64,000 nucleotides of DNA from Empedobacter brevis NBRC 14943 = ATCC 43319 (GTDB taxonomy: Bacteria > Bacteroidota > Bacteroidia > Flavobacteriales > Weeksellaceae), in NCBI RefSeq assembly GCF_000382425.1, contig NZ_KB908297.1:62001-126000 (forward strand). Reading direction: 5' to 3'. Both the position numbers and the translations under genes were made by a program. This document shows, piece after piece, positions 1 to 9,103 of this stretch. The notes under the pieces are model-generated. The model saw only the letters and a program-made list of their open reading frames with translations, did no database searches and had not been told where the DNA came from. Each line of letters opens with the position of its first letter. The first letter of the stretch is position 1.

Positions 1-1887
1 CGTACAATTGTAGATTTATCTGTTTCCAATACAATAGCATCACCAAATGGCTGGCATAATACAGCTGAAGGAACTGTAAAAACAAGAACAGAAGGAAACA
101 ACGTAAGAGCGTTTCGAGATCATAATTCAGTCGGATATCAAACGTATAATCCTTTCTCAAATACAGTAACAATTGATGACAATAGCTATGTTGATGCAGG
201 AGAATCATTAAATTTTGATTTCCCTGTAGATTTCAATAGAGATCCTTTTAAAAACTGGCAGGCATCCACTACAAATTTATTCTATATGAATAACATGATG
301 CATGATATACTTTATAACTATGGTTTTACAGAAGAAAATGGAAATTTTCAAAAAGATAATTATAACAAAGGCGCTTCAGGAAATGATGACGTTGTCGCAT
401 TAGCACAAACAAGGTTTAATGAGGGTGTTTTAAATAATGCTACCTTTTATACACCTGCGGATGGAAAATCTCCACGTATGGCGATGTACTTATGGAATCC
501 TCCTGCTAATGCTGATATAAATCCTTTAACAATTAATTCTCCTGAAACTATTGCGGGGAAATTAAATGTTTCAAAAGCTCCTTTTGGAGCAGATTTACCT
601 GTAACACCTTTAACTAAAGATCTGGCTTTAGTCCGTAAAAGCGAAACCGATGGTACAGCATATGATGGATGTGGAACAATTACAAATACCGCAGAAATCT
701 CTGATAAAATTGCTGTAGTTTATAAAGGAGGTAACTGTGATTATGTATACAAAGCTAAAGCTGCTCAGAATGCAGGAGCTAAAGCTGTCATTATCGTGAA
801 TAATACAAGTGGTAATTTAACCATCACCGGAAATGATTCTACTATTACTATTCCTGTTGTTGGATTACCTCGAATACATGGTGATAAAATAAAAAAAGAA
901 TTAGAAAACGAAACAACTGTAAACGCCACTTTACAACACAAAGACATTCCTTATGCTGACGGTAGTTTCGACAATGGAATTATTGCCCATGAGTATGGAC
1001 ATGGTGTATCAAATAGATTAACTGGTCCTATTACAACTGCTGGTTGTTTAAGTAATCTTGAACAAATGGGAGAAGGCTGGTCAGATTTCTTCGCATTAAT
1101 GATAACTCAATTACCCGGAGATACAGGAACAACTAAGAGAGGTATAGGTACATTTGCAACGAGTCAGGCTACTGACGGATCTGGAATTCGACCTACAGCT
1201 TATTCAACCGATATGACTGTCAATCCTGCAAAATATGGATTCTTAAAGAATTATGGAAACTCAGATTCGCCTCACAATACCGGATATGTTTGGGCTTCTA
1301 TGATATGGGATTTAAACTGGAAAATGATTGATAAATATGGTTTCTCTCCCGATTTATACAATGGAAAGGCTGGAAACAACATGACTTTACAATTAGTCAT
1401 GACGGGACTTAAATTGCAACCTTGTTCTCCTGGATTTGTGGATGGGCGTGACGCGATTCTTAAGGCTGATGAACAACTGAATGAAGGAGCGAATAAATGT
1501 GATATTTGGAGATCTTTTGCTGATAGAGGTTTAGGTTACAGCGCAAAACAAGGTAGTTCAAATAGCAGAATTGACGGAACTGAAGCTTTTGACATGCCAC
1601 CAACAGAAGTTCTTAACTGTGAATTGGCTACAAACGAATTAAAAGCTTCTACTTTCCAGATGTATCCAAATCCTGCTAAAGATATGGTTTATATTGTAGA
1701 CAAATCGATCAAAAATGATATCAAAGTTGATATTGTTGATATGATCGGTAGAATTATTTCAACTAAAACTGTAAAATTTGATGGTCAAAAAGGAAGTGTT
1801 TCTACAGAAAATTTACCAAAAGGAGTTTACATCTTAAAATTTGAAACAAATGACGGGACTGTTACAAAAAAATTAATTAGAAACTAA
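1..1887 (+). CDS. M36 (fungalysin) metalloprotease with T9SS sorting domain, 5' truncated
   Basis: Secreted zinc endopeptidase. The frame is open from base 1 and upstream residues already look like M36 sequence, so the ATG at 286 is internal and the true start lies outside the window. The zinc motif HEYGH is at 988-1002 (visible residue 330) and the third ligand Glu sits in GEGWSDF at 1072. A protease-associated (PA) domain is inserted before the catalytic motif, roughly visible residues 205-310. The last ~85 residues form a T9SS type A sorting domain (MYPNPAKD start, GVYILKF, terminal KKLIRN), so the protein should cross the outer membrane by T9SS and be released or surface-anchored. Family assignment is firm; substrate unknown. 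Confidence 0.93.
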   Translation, partial: RTIVDLSVSNTIASPNGWHNTAEGTVKTRTEGNNVRAFRDHNSVGYQTYNPFSNTVTIDDNSYVDAGESLNFDFPVDFNRDPFKNWQASTTNLFYMNNMMHDILYNYGFTEENGNFQKDNYNKGASGNDDVVALAQTRFNEGVLNNATFYTPADGKSPRMAMYLWNPPANADINPLTINSPETIAGKLNVSKAPFGADLPVTPLTKDLALVRKSETDGTAYDGCGTITNTAEISDKIAVVYKGGNCDYVYKAKAAQNAGAKAVIIVNNTSGNLTITGNDSTITIPVVGLPRIHGDKIKKELENETTVNATLQHKDIPYADGSFDNGIIAHEYGHGVSNRLTGPITTAGCLSNLEQMGEGWSDFFALMITQLPGDTGTTKRGIGTFATSQATDGSGIRPTAYSTDMTVNPAKYGFLKNYGNSDSPHNTGYVWASMIWDLNWKMIDKYGFSPDLYNGKAGNNMTLQLVMTGLKLQPCSPGFVDGRDAILKADEQLNEGANKCDIWRSFADRGLGYSAKQGSSNSRIDGTEAFDMPPTEVLNCELATNELKASTFQMYPNPAKDMVYIVDKSIKNDIKVDIVDMIGRIISTKTVKFDGQKGSVSTENLPKGVYILKFETNDGTVTKKLIRN

Positions 1888-1910
1888 TTTTTTCAGAATA
1901 CAACTATCAA

Positions 1911-1942
1911 AAAAAAAACAACTCAATTGAGTTGTTTTTTTT
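1911..1942. terminator. Bidirectional rho-independent terminator
   Basis: Perfect palindrome AACAACTC-AATT-GAGTTGTT at 1917-1936, with an A-run before and a T-run after, so it can work on both strands. It closes the M36 protease gene; aroC converges from the other side about 180 bp away. Confidence 0.85.
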
Positions 1943-2121
1943 TGATATTGATTGTTCTTTCTCAGAATAAAATTATATTTTCTTTTGAGTAAAAATTACG
2001 ATAGTTATCAGTTCAAAAACATTACATCCCAACTTTACTAATTCATCATAACAAAGAAAATTTAAATGATTTAAGTAGCTTTATGAAAAAATGGTTTATC
2101 TCAGTTTCAAGATCACACCAT

Positions 2122-3180
2122 TCAATAATTTCTTGTCCGTTGAATCAATGTCATATCTGCTAAAACCATTGCAGCTAAACTTTCAACAATAGGAACAGCT
2201 CTTGGTACAACACAAGGATCGTGACGCCCTTTTCCGTGCATATCTACCATTTCTCCATCCGCATTAAGTGTTGTTTGCTCTTGCATTAAAGTAGCAACAG
2301 GTTTAAATGCAACTTTAAAGTATATATCCATTCCATTTGAAACTCCACCTTGTATTCCTCCTGAATAATTTGTTTTGGTTGTCCCATCTTGGTTAAACTG
2401 ATCATTCATTTCTGAACCTTTCATCGATGTAGAAGCAAAACCTTTCCCATATTCAAAACCTTTTACCGCATTAATTGACATCATGGCTTGCCCCAAACGA
2501 GCATGTAGTTTATCAAAAATAGGTTCCCCTAAACCAATAGGTACATTTTGTATGACACAAGTTACTTCTCCACCAATTGTATCACCTTCTTTTCGAATTT
2601 CTTTGATACGATCAATCATTTTTTCTGCCATTTCCAAATCGGGACAACGAACCGCAGTTTCTTCGATTTTAGAAAAATCTAATTTAGAGTAGTCATGCTC
2701 TAATTTTAATTCGCCTACTCCACTTACATACGCTGTAATAGCAATAGAAGGAATAATGTGTTTTGCTACAGCACCCCCTACAACCCAATTTGCAGTTTCG
2801 CGAGCAGAAGTTCTTCCTCCTCCTCTATGATCGCGGACACCATATTTTGTTTCGTAGGTAAAATCGGCATGTGACGGGCGAAAGACACCTTTGATATGAT
2901 CGTAATCGTGCGATTTTTGATTATCATTCGGAATAATAAAACCAATAGAAGCACCTGTTGTTTTTCCTTCAAAAATTCCCGAAAGAAACTGTACGGTATC
3001 CGGTTCTTTACGCTGTGTCACGATTGCTGATTGTCCCGGCTTACGACGATCTAATTGAGTCTGAATCCAGTCAAAATCTAATTCTATTCCACTTGGTACT
3101 CCATCTATTACACCTCCAATTGCTACACCATGACTTTCGCCAAAAGTTGAAATTTTATATAGTCTCCCGAATGTATTCAC
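2122..3180 (-). CDS. aroC: Chorismate synthase
   Basis: Last step of the shikimate pathway: converts 5-enolpyruvylshikimate 3-phosphate to chorismate using reduced FMN. The 352-residue length is normal. Family signatures are all visible: [10 protein letters not shown] near the N-terminus, [15 protein letters not shown] in the middle, and [14 protein letters not shown] near the C-terminus. It follows the KAS III-like gene on the same strand by 15 bp and probably shares its transcript; no separate promoter is evident in the gap. Confidence 0.97.
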   Translation of the reverse strand: MNTFGRLYKISTFGESHGVAIGGVIDGVPSGIELDFDWIQTQLDRRKPGQSAIVTQRKEPDTVQFLSGIFEGKTTGASIGFIIPNDNQKSHDYDHIKGVFRPSHADFTYETKYGVRDHRGGGRTSARETANWVVGGAVAKHIIPSIAITAYVSGVGELKLEHDYSKLDFSKIEETAVRCPDLEMAEKMIDRIKEIRKEGDTIGGEVTCVIQNVPIGLGEPIFDKLHARLGQAMMSINAVKGFEYGKGFASTSMKGSEMNDQFNQDGTTKTNYSGGIQGGVSNGMDIYFKVAFKPVATLMQEQTTLNADGEMVDMHGKGRHDPCVVPRAVPIVESLAAMVLADMTLIQRTRNY

Positions 3181-3195
3181 AGTAATTTATACGTT

Positions 3196-4272
3196 TTAGT
3201 TATTTTCAAATTGGTAAATCACCGCATTAATATTCATACTTGCCCCAACAGAAGCCATGATAATTTTATCATTTGCATGAAACTGATGAGGTGCCAAATT
3301 ATTTTCTTTAATTAAATTGAACATCGTAGGAACCGTTGCAACCGATGTATTTCCTAAGAACTGGACTGTCATTGGATCTACATTTTCTGGAATTTCAATT
3401 CCATATAATTTGTATAAACGTTCAATCATCGCATGGTCCATTTTAGCATTTGCTTGATGCAATAAAATCTTATTGATATCTGTAATGGTTAAATCTGAAT
3501 CATCCAATAATTGTTTGATTGCAGGCGGAACATTCTTCAATACGAATTCATAAACTTTACGGCCTTTCATATTGATATTTTTGATTGAACCAACATAATC
3601 AGGATTCAACGAAGTTCCATTTACCAAATAATTCATCTCATCACCATTGTAAGATAATGTAGCATGGTTAATAATTCCATATTGAACTTCTGCTTCTTTT
3701 GCTTCTAAAACCACAGCTCCGGCTCCATCAGCAAAAATCATGGCAGTACGATCATGCGGATCTACCGCACGAGATAAAGTATCCGAACCGATAACTAATA
3801 TCTTCTTTGCTATTTTAGCCTGGATAAATTGATGTGCCAAAATCAATGATTCGATCCAACCTGGGCAACCAAATGTCATATCATAAGGTTTACATTTTAG
3901 ATTTTTAATTCCTAACTTATGTTTCACCTTTGCCGACATCGATGGCATAATATCAATTTGACGAGCAACAGCATCTATATCTCCAAAGTTATGCGCACAA
4001 ATTACATAATCTAATTCTTCAGGATTAATTCCTGCTTTTTCAATCGCAATCTTAGCCGCTTCTGTTGCTATATCCGAATTTAATAAATCATCTTCAACGT
4101 ATCTTCTTTCTCTGATTTCTGTAATTTCCTCAAATTTACGGGTGATTTCCTCTCCACTTTTTTCCAAACGATTTCCATTATCGTCAAAAAATTCGTGGTT
4201 AACAAAATCATCGTTTGTTACAATTCTATTTGGCAGGTAATGTCCAGAACCTGTTATTACAGAGTTTATCAT
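3196..4272 (-). CDS. Beta-ketoacyl-ACP synthase III family protein (FabH-like)
   Basis: Thiolase-fold condensing enzyme of about 358 residues. The Cys-His-Asn triad is visible: Cys in FGCPGW (near residue 136), His in LLHQANAK (near 271), Asn in FLGNTSVA (near 307). It could initiate fatty-acid synthesis or condense specialised acyl chains; Flavobacteriia often have several KAS III paralogues, so I give no fabH symbol. I chose the ATG at 4272 (MINSVITG). The frame continues to an ATG at 4323, but that start would overlap the -7 promoter element TAACTTTG at 4318-4311. First gene of a two-gene unit with aroC. Confidence 0.88.
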   Translation of the reverse strand: MINSVITGSGHYLPNRIVTNDDFVNHEFFDDNGNRLEKSGEEITRKFEEITEIRERRYVEDDLLNSDIATEAAKIAIEKAGINPEELDYVICAHNFGDIDAVARQIDIMPSMSAKVKHKLGIKNLKCKPYDMTFGCPGWIESLILAHQFIQAKIAKKILVIGSDTLSRAVDPHDRTAMIFADGAGAVVLEAKEAEVQYGIINHATLSYNGDEMNYLVNGTSLNPDYVGSIKNINMKGRKVYEFVLKNVPPAIKQLLDDSDLTITDINKILLHQANAKMDHAMIERLYKLYGIEIPENVDPMTVQFLGNTSVATVPTMFNLIKENNLAPHQFHANDKIIMASVGASMNINAVIYQFENN

Positions 4273-4310
4273 ATTAATATTGTTCAATTTTAATAAAAAA
4301 ATAATACCGG

Positions 4311-4318
4311 CAAAGTTA
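4311..4318 (-). promoter_or_regulatory. -7 promoter element for the KAS III-like gene and aroC
   Basis: Minus-strand TAACTTTG matches the Bacteroidota -7 consensus TAnnTTTG and lies about 40 bases upstream of the chosen start at 4272. No good -33 TTG was found at the usual distance. It argues against the longer start at 4323. Confidence 0.6.
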
Positions 4319-4397
4319 CACATTTCATTAAAATAGTAGATAAAAAAATATGTAATAACTCATACCGAAATTAATAAAGTATAATTAATTTAGCAGC

Positions 4398-4961
4398 ATG
4401 AAAAAAAATCCATCATTAGTTGGTCTATTAATTGTCTGTGGTTTAGCAGCTTTAATTATCATTATCTATAATGTTTTTTTAAGCAAAAAAGACGGTTATG
4501 TCATTGATAATCCTTCAAACAAAACCCTGGTTATCAAAATTAACGATAAAGATTTCACAATTGCACCACAACAAAATGCTCGTGTAGATTTAGCAAAAGG
4601 AAAAGCTCATATTATCTATACATTCAATAATAAAAACGTGGACACAGTTGTTACTATTACAAGAGCAAATGGCTTTATCAATCCTACAGGACAAGAATAC
4701 TATACTTTCACACGCCCTTACGGAGTAAGAAAAAACAAAGACTCTATCTTTTTATCGAATAACATTGCGATAGATAACAAAATATATCACGGAATTATTG
4801 AAAAATCTTCTCAATTGTATATCGAAAATTTTTACTATAACATTGACCAGGATTACCCTAAAATGTTTATTAAAAGTGCTGGAAGCGAAAAAGCGACAGA
4901 TTTATCAAAAATTTTTAGCAAGGAAGATTTCAAACAATTTTATTTCGAAAATTACGAATAA
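4398..4961 (+). CDS. Unrecognised single-pass membrane protein
   Basis: I do not recognise this family. The 187-residue protein begins with a short basic stretch and one hydrophobic segment (about residues 8-29, rich in Leu and Ile), followed by a hydrophilic domain rich in Lys, Asn, Ile and Tyr. It is predicted to be an inner-membrane protein with the C-terminal part facing the periplasm, or an uncleaved signal anchor. It sits between the divergent KAS III-like gene and ubiE, 25 bp upstream of ubiE, and may be cotranscribed with it. Confidence 0.7.
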   Translation: MKKNPSLVGLLIVCGLAALIIIIYNVFLSKKDGYVIDNPSNKTLVIKINDKDFTIAPQQNARVDLAKGKAHIIYTFNNKNVDTVVTITRANGFINPTGQEYYTFTRPYGVRKNKDSIFLSNNIAIDNKIYHGIIEKSSQLYIENFYYNIDQDYPKMFIKSAGSEKATDLSKIFSKEDFKQFYFENYE

Positions 4962-4986
4962 AATCTAGATTTTATAACTTTACAAA

Positions 4987-5727
4987 ATGGCAAATCATCA
5001 ACACGATAACGTAACTCCTTACGATTCATCAGATTTAAATAAAAAGAAACAAGTCGAACAAATGTTTGACAACATTTCTCCAAAATATGACTTATTAAAC
5101 CGTGTTTTATCAATGGGAATTGATATTCAATGGAGAAAAGATGTCATTAAAATGGTAAAAGCTTCAAACCCTCAAACGATTTTAGATATCGCTACAGGAA
5201 CCGGAGATTTGGCAATTATGATGGGAAAAAATACCGATGCTAAAATTACCGGTCTTGATTTATCTGCCGGTATGTTAGAAGTTGGGCGTAAAAAAGTGAA
5301 AGAAGCCGGATTAGAAAACCGCATAGAAATGGTACAAGGAGATTCTGAAAATTTACCTTTTCCGGATAATACTTTCGACTGTGCAACGGTTTCTTTCGGA
5401 GTTCGTAACTTCGAAAATTTAGAAAAAGGCTTGGCAGAAATCAATCGTATTTTAAAACCGGGCGGAACGTTTATTATTTTAGAATTTTCGTATCCTACAG
5501 CTTTCCCAATGAAACAATTGTATACATTTTATTCAAAAAATATTTTACCGGCGATCGGGAAAATGGTTTCAAAAGATCAAAGTGCATATACCTATCTACC
5601 AGATTCAGTTCGCGCTTTTCCACATGGAGAAGAAATGAAAAATATTCTGAAAAGTGTAAATTTTACACAACCAATTGATAAAAAACTTACTTTTGGTATT
5701 GCAAGCATTTATAAAAGTATAAAATAA
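4987..5727 (+). CDS. ubiE: Demethylmenaquinone methyltransferase (UbiE/MenG)
   Basis: SAM-dependent C-methyltransferase that makes menaquinone from demethylmenaquinone; as Flavobacteriia use menaquinone, the MenG role is the likely one. 246 residues. SAM-binding motif I is [11 protein letters not shown]; the family stretches [14 protein letters not shown] and [14 protein letters not shown] are present. The next gene is porT-like, a neighbour arrangement I recall from other Flavobacteriia; the porT -7 element overlaps this gene's stop codon. Confidence 0.95.
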   Translation: MANHQHDNVTPYDSSDLNKKKQVEQMFDNISPKYDLLNRVLSMGIDIQWRKDVIKMVKASNPQTILDIATGTGDLAIMMGKNTDAKITGLDLSAGMLEVGRKKVKEAGLENRIEMVQGDSENLPFPDNTFDCATVSFGVRNFENLEKGLAEINRILKPGGTFIILEFSYPTAFPMKQLYTFYSKNILPAIGKMVSKDQSAYTYLPDSVRAFPHGEEMKNILKSVNFTQPIDKKLTFGIASIYKSIK

Positions 5728-5732
5728 ATTTG
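5725..5732 (+). promoter_or_regulatory. -7 element for the porT-like gene, overlapping the ubiE stop
   Basis: TAAATTTG matches TAnnTTTG; its first three bases are the TAA stop of ubiE. Transcription starting about 7 bases downstream would leave a leader of about 15 nt before the ATG at 5754. No clear -33 element. Confidence 0.45.
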
Positions 5733-5753
5733 TTTGTTATTCGTTGAAAGTCT

Positions 5754-6536
5754 ATGAGAAAAAATCTAATCATCGCATTATCGTTAACTGTTGCAAGTAT
5801 TGCAAATGCTCAGTTTCGCCCGAATACTGATCGTGGTGAAAATAGAACAGAAACGGATCAAAAAAAATTTAGTTTTGGCTATTTCTTAGGAACAAATATG
5901 ATGAGCTACAAAATTGTACCAAAAGCTCAAACAACAAATGCTCCAACCCAGACACCGGATGATGATGGCGTTAATGACTATGGATTGGTTTATTTGGACC
6001 AAGAAAGTAAAGCCGGGTTTTCTGTTGGTTTAATTGCCCGAATGCGCGTTAATGATTACATCGATTTAAAATCTGAGCCGGGATTACATTTTTCTCAACG
6101 TATTTTACATTTTAACAATTACATTGATCCTTCAACAGGAGAGACATCAACAGATGCTTCTAAAGTATCTCGTGAAATAAAATCTACGTATGTTGAAATT
6201 CCTTTATTACTTAATTTCCATGGAGATCGCTGGTTCAATACACGTCCATATATACAAGGTGGAATTGGGTATATGATGAACCTTCAATCTAATGAAAATA
6301 AAGAAGATGACAATGCTACCGGAGTTTTTCGAACAACAACAAATAATTTTAACTGGCAGGCTGAAATTGGAGTAGAAATTTATTTCAAACGATTTAAGCT
6401 AACTCCGGCTCTAAAAGGAATGTTCTTTTTTAATAATGAACTAGTTCCTGACAAACCTTCTACAGCTCCATATTGGGCAGGAAGTTTAAACTCATTATCA
6501 ACAAGAGCTTTTGTCTTTTCATTAAAATTTGAATAA
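5754..6536 (+). CDS. porT: PorT-like outer-membrane beta-barrel protein (T9SS component)
   Basis: Predicted PorT/SprT, a component needed for type IX secretion. The 260-residue protein has a signal peptide ending in ANAQ (about residue 20), then alternating beta-strand sequence typical of an 8-stranded outer-membrane barrel: FGYFLGTNMMSY, YVEIPLLLNFHG, PYIQGGIGYMMNL, FVFSLKFE at the extreme C-terminus. The assignment rests on this PorT-family architecture and on the ubiE neighbour, not on a catalytic motif. A generic outer-membrane barrel protein is the main alternative. The T9SS clients in this window would depend on it. Confidence 0.75.
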   Translation: MRKNLIIALSLTVASIANAQFRPNTDRGENRTETDQKKFSFGYFLGTNMMSYKIVPKAQTTNAPTQTPDDDGVNDYGLVYLDQESKAGFSVGLIARMRVNDYIDLKSEPGLHFSQRILHFNNYIDPSTGETSTDASKVSREIKSTYVEIPLLLNFHGDRWFNTRPYIQGGIGYMMNLQSNENKEDDNATGVFRTTTNNFNWQAEIGVEIYFKRFKLTPALKGMFFFNNELVPDKPSTAPYWAGSLNSLSTRAFVFSLKFE

Positions 6537-6562
6537 AATAAAAACCATAAATAAATAATCAC

Positions 6563-7702
6563 ATGAATTTTCAATTATCGGAAGAACAATTAATGATTCA
6601 ACAAGCAGCGCGTGACTTTGCTAAAGCTGAATTATTACCTGGAGTGATCGAACGCGACGAAACATCTACTTTCCCTACCGATGCAGTAAAAAAAATGGGA
6701 GAACTAGGATTCTTAGGAATGATGGTTGACCCTAAATACGGCGGATCAGGTTTAGATAGCGTTTCTTACGTAATTGCTATGGAAGAAATTGCAAAAGTAG
6801 ACGCTTCTGCTGCTGTTGTCATGTCAGTTAACAACTCTTTGGTTTGTGCTGGAATGGAAAAATATTGTTCTGAAGAACAAAAACAAAAATATTTAGTACC
6901 ATTAGCTTCCGGGCAAGTAATCGGTGCATTTTGTTTATCTGAGCCTGATGCAGGTTCTGATGCAACTTCTCAAAAAACTACTGCTGTAGATAGGGGGGAT
7001 TACTATTTATTAAATGGTACAAAAAACTGGATCACGAATGGAAGTACCGCTTCTACCTACTTAGTAATTGCCCAAACTGATCCTGAAAAAGGACACAAAG
7101 GAATCAATGCTTTCATCGTAGAAAAAGGATGGGAAGGTTTTGAAATTGGGCCAAAAGAACAAAAAATGGGTATTCGAGGATCAGATACGCATTCATTATT
7201 CTTTAATGATGTTAAAGTTCCGAAAGAAAATCGGATTGGTGAAAACGGATTTGGATTCGCTTTTGCAATGAATGTATTGAATGGAGGCCGTATCGGTATT
7301 GCTTCTCAAGCATTAGGAATTGCACAAGGAGCTTACGAATTAGCCTTAGATTATGCTAAAATTCGTAAAGCATTCAAAACAGAAATTATTAACCACCAGG
7401 CTGTCGCTTTCAAATTAGCAGATATGGCGACAAATATTACAGCTGCCCGCATGTTATGTTTCAAAGCTGCTGTAGAAAAAGACGAAGGAAAAGATATTTC
7501 AATTTCTGGTGCAATGGCAAAATTATTTGCTTCCAAAACAGCGAATGATGTTGCATCTGAAGCTGTTCAGATCCATGGAGGAAATGGCTATGTTCGTGAA
7601 TATCATGTAGAGCGTATGATGCGTGATGCAAAAATCACTCAGATTTATGAAGGAACATCAGAAATTCAGAAAATAGTAATTTCGAGAGGTATTGCTAAAT
7701 AA
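6563..7702 (+). CDS. Acyl-CoA dehydrogenase
   Basis: FAD-dependent alpha,beta-dehydrogenation of acyl-CoA, passing electrons to ETF. 379 residues, the usual length for short/medium/branched-chain members. Both family signatures are visible: CLSEPDAGSDATS (near residue 132) and QIHGGNGYVREYHVERMM (near 340). The catalytic Glu is in QIYEGTSEIQ, the position used by butyryl-CoA and short-chain enzymes. Chain-length preference cannot be read from sequence. It ends at a strong terminator and is monocistronic or cotranscribed with porT (26-bp gap). Confidence 0.95.
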   Translation: MNFQLSEEQLMIQQAARDFAKAELLPGVIERDETSTFPTDAVKKMGELGFLGMMVDPKYGGSGLDSVSYVIAMEEIAKVDASAAVVMSVNNSLVCAGMEKYCSEEQKQKYLVPLASGQVIGAFCLSEPDAGSDATSQKTTAVDRGDYYLLNGTKNWITNGSTASTYLVIAQTDPEKGHKGINAFIVEKGWEGFEIGPKEQKMGIRGSDTHSLFFNDVKVPKENRIGENGFGFAFAMNVLNGGRIGIASQALGIAQGAYELALDYAKIRKAFKTEIINHQAVAFKLADMATNITAARMLCFKAAVEKDEGKDISISGAMAKLFASKTANDVASEAVQIHGGNGYVREYHVERMMRDAKITQIYEGTSEIQKIVISRGIAK

Positions 7703-7734
7703 TTATAAATAAATAAACGTGTATTTATTTTATT

Positions 7735-7767
7735 AAGACATCTGTTCCTGACAGATGTCTTTTTTTT
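7735..7767 (+). terminator. Rho-independent terminator of the acyl-CoA dehydrogenase
   Basis: 11-bp stem AAGACATCTGT/ACAGATGTCTT with loop TCCTG, followed by a run of seven T. Confidence 0.93.
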
Positions 7768-7773
7768 ATTTCA

Positions 7774-7802
7774 TTTGGAAAAATCTAATCGTTGTATCTT
7801 TG
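7774..7802 (+). promoter_or_regulatory. Promoter of the FAH-family gene
   Basis: Complete Bacteroidota promoter: TTTG at 7774-7777, 17-base spacer, TATCTTTG at 7795-7802. It starts only seven bases after the preceding terminator's T-run and places transcription start near 7809, before the ATG at 7825. Confidence 0.82.
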
Positions 7803-7824
7803 CCGCGGAAAAAATATAGAGAAA

Positions 7825-8685
7825 ATGAAAATTTTTAGATTCGGGCCAAAAGGTCAAGAAAAATCAGGTATCATCATCGATGATAAAAAATTTGATGTTT
7901 CAGCATCTGGAATTGTGTATGATGAGGACTTCTTTTGTAACGCAGAAAAACAAGAAACTTTAGAAAAATATATAGAACTTAACATTAATAGTTTACCATT
8001 AGTTGGAGATGATGTACGCATCGGTACACCATTAACAAAACCAGGTAAAATTGTTTGTGTAGGTCTTAATTTTGATGACCACGTAAAAGAAACCGGTTTA
8101 CAACAACAAGCAGAACCTATTATGTTTATTAAAGCCAATCAGTCTTTTAATGGACCTCAAGATGGAATTATGCAACCAAATGGTTCTACAAAAATGGACT
8201 GGGAAACAGAATTGTGTATCATTATTGGTGAAAAAGCAAATAATGTAACCGAAGAAGAAGCGATGAATCATGTATATGGTTACGCTTTAATCAATGACAT
8301 CTCTGAACGTGCTTTTCAAACAGAGCGTGGAGGAACTTGGGACAAAGGAAAAGGTTGTGATACCTTTGCTCCTGTTGGACCATTTATCGCTACAAAAGAC
8401 GAAATTGAAGATGTAAATAACTTACGTGTTTGGTTAAAACTAAACGGAGAGTTAATGCAAGATGGTAGTACAAGTGATTTTATTTACCGTATTCCAAAAT
8501 TAGTTTCTTATTTATCTCAATTCATGTCTTTTATGCCGGGAGATATTATTTCGACAGGTTCACCTGCTGGATCCGGAATGGGAAAAACACCTCAAGTTTG
8601 GTTAAAACCAGGAGATGTAATTGAATATGGTATTGAAGGATTAGGTTCTACAACTCAAACAATCTTGCCATTTTCAAGAGGTTAA
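7825..8685 (+). CDS. Fumarylacetoacetate hydrolase (FAH) family protein
   Basis: Member of the FAH/2-hydroxyhepta-2,4-diene-1,7-dioate isomerase superfamily, which hydrolyses, decarboxylates or isomerises beta-keto acids with a bound divalent metal. 286 residues. Visible hallmarks: KIVCVGLNFDDHVKE, the acidic metal-binding MDWETELCIIIG, INDISERAFQ, GKGCDTFAPVGPF, and PGDIISTGSPAGSG. The exact reaction is open (acylpyruvase, ureidoglycolate lyase-like, oxaloacetate decarboxylase). I chose the ATG at 7825 (MKIFRFGP). The frame extends to a TTG at 7792, but that codon lies in the promoter, three bases before the -7 element. Ends at a terminator, so monocistronic. Confidence 0.9.
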   Translation: MKIFRFGPKGQEKSGIIIDDKKFDVSASGIVYDEDFFCNAEKQETLEKYIELNINSLPLVGDDVRIGTPLTKPGKIVCVGLNFDDHVKETGLQQQAEPIMFIKANQSFNGPQDGIMQPNGSTKMDWETELCIIIGEKANNVTEEEAMNHVYGYALINDISERAFQTERGGTWDKGKGCDTFAPVGPFIATKDEIEDVNNLRVWLKLNGELMQDGSTSDFIYRIPKLVSYLSQFMSFMPGDIISTGSPAGSGMGKTPQVWLKPGDVIEYGIEGLGSTTQTILPFSRG

Positions 8686-8707
8686 TTACACGACTATAAA
8701 ATAAATA

Positions 8708-8744
8708 AAGCGTCCAAAACAGTTTAGATTTTGGACGCTTTTTC
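8708..8744 (+). terminator. Rho-independent terminator of the FAH-family gene
   Basis: 12-bp stem AAGCGTCCAAAA/TTTTGGACGCTT (8708-8719 with 8729-8740), 9-base loop, then a short T-run. Confidence 0.88.
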
Positions 8745-8927
8745 ATTTACAGAGAATCATTGTCAACAAAAATATTCTTCGTCGACAACAACTATCAATT
8801 TATATTTTTTGCACGCAATGATGATTATTTATAAGTTATTGCTCACTTTCATTGATAAAAACTAATACATAAAAAAAATATTAATTAATCCACATTTTTC
8901 ACAAGATAACCTTATCATCAAAATTAA

Positions 8928-8958
8928 TTGGCATTTTCAATTAATTAGCTTAATTTTG
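8928..8958 (+). promoter_or_regulatory. Distal candidate promoter of the rplM operon
   Basis: TTG at 8928-8930, 20-base spacer, TAATTTTG at 8951-8958; both parts fit the Bacteroidota consensus. It would give a leader of about 140 nt. Confidence 0.5.
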
Positions 8959-9023
8959 CAAACGTTTTGACAACCGTCTAAATGGTACAAATCGATCAAA
9001 GTGATGAATAATTCCTAAAATCT

Positions 9024-9054
9024 TTTGGGAAAACAGAATCATTTTGTACATTTG
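9024..9054 (+). promoter_or_regulatory. Proximal promoter of the rplM operon
   Basis: TTTG at 9024-9027, 19-base spacer, TACATTTG followed by C at 9047-9054: a near-ideal promoter. Predicted transcription start near 9061, about 43 bases before the GTG start of rplM. Confidence 0.82.
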
Positions 9055-9103
9055 CACCCCGATCGGATTGTCGGTAATTTATAAAATATTAAAAATCAAG
9101 ATA

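Larger units (their letters stand above)
8686..9103 (+). other. Intergenic region before rplM: terminator plus two promoters
   Basis: No gene seen in these 418 bases. They hold the terminator of the FAH gene (8708-8744), an AT-rich stretch, and two promoter-like sequences (8928-8958 and 9024-9054) reading into rplM. The short leader after the second promoter has a possible 4-bp CCGA/TCGG hairpin at 9059-9074. Confidence 0.6.

Noticed and set aside
286-1887. M36 protease starting at the ATG at 286
   Set aside because: The frame is open from base 1 and the upstream residues belong to the same protease, so that ATG is internal.
2020-2130. Short minus-strand reading frame just downstream of aroC ([15 protein letters not shown]...)
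   Set aside because: About 30 codons, partly overlapping the aroC end in another frame, with no start context and no family; most likely chance.
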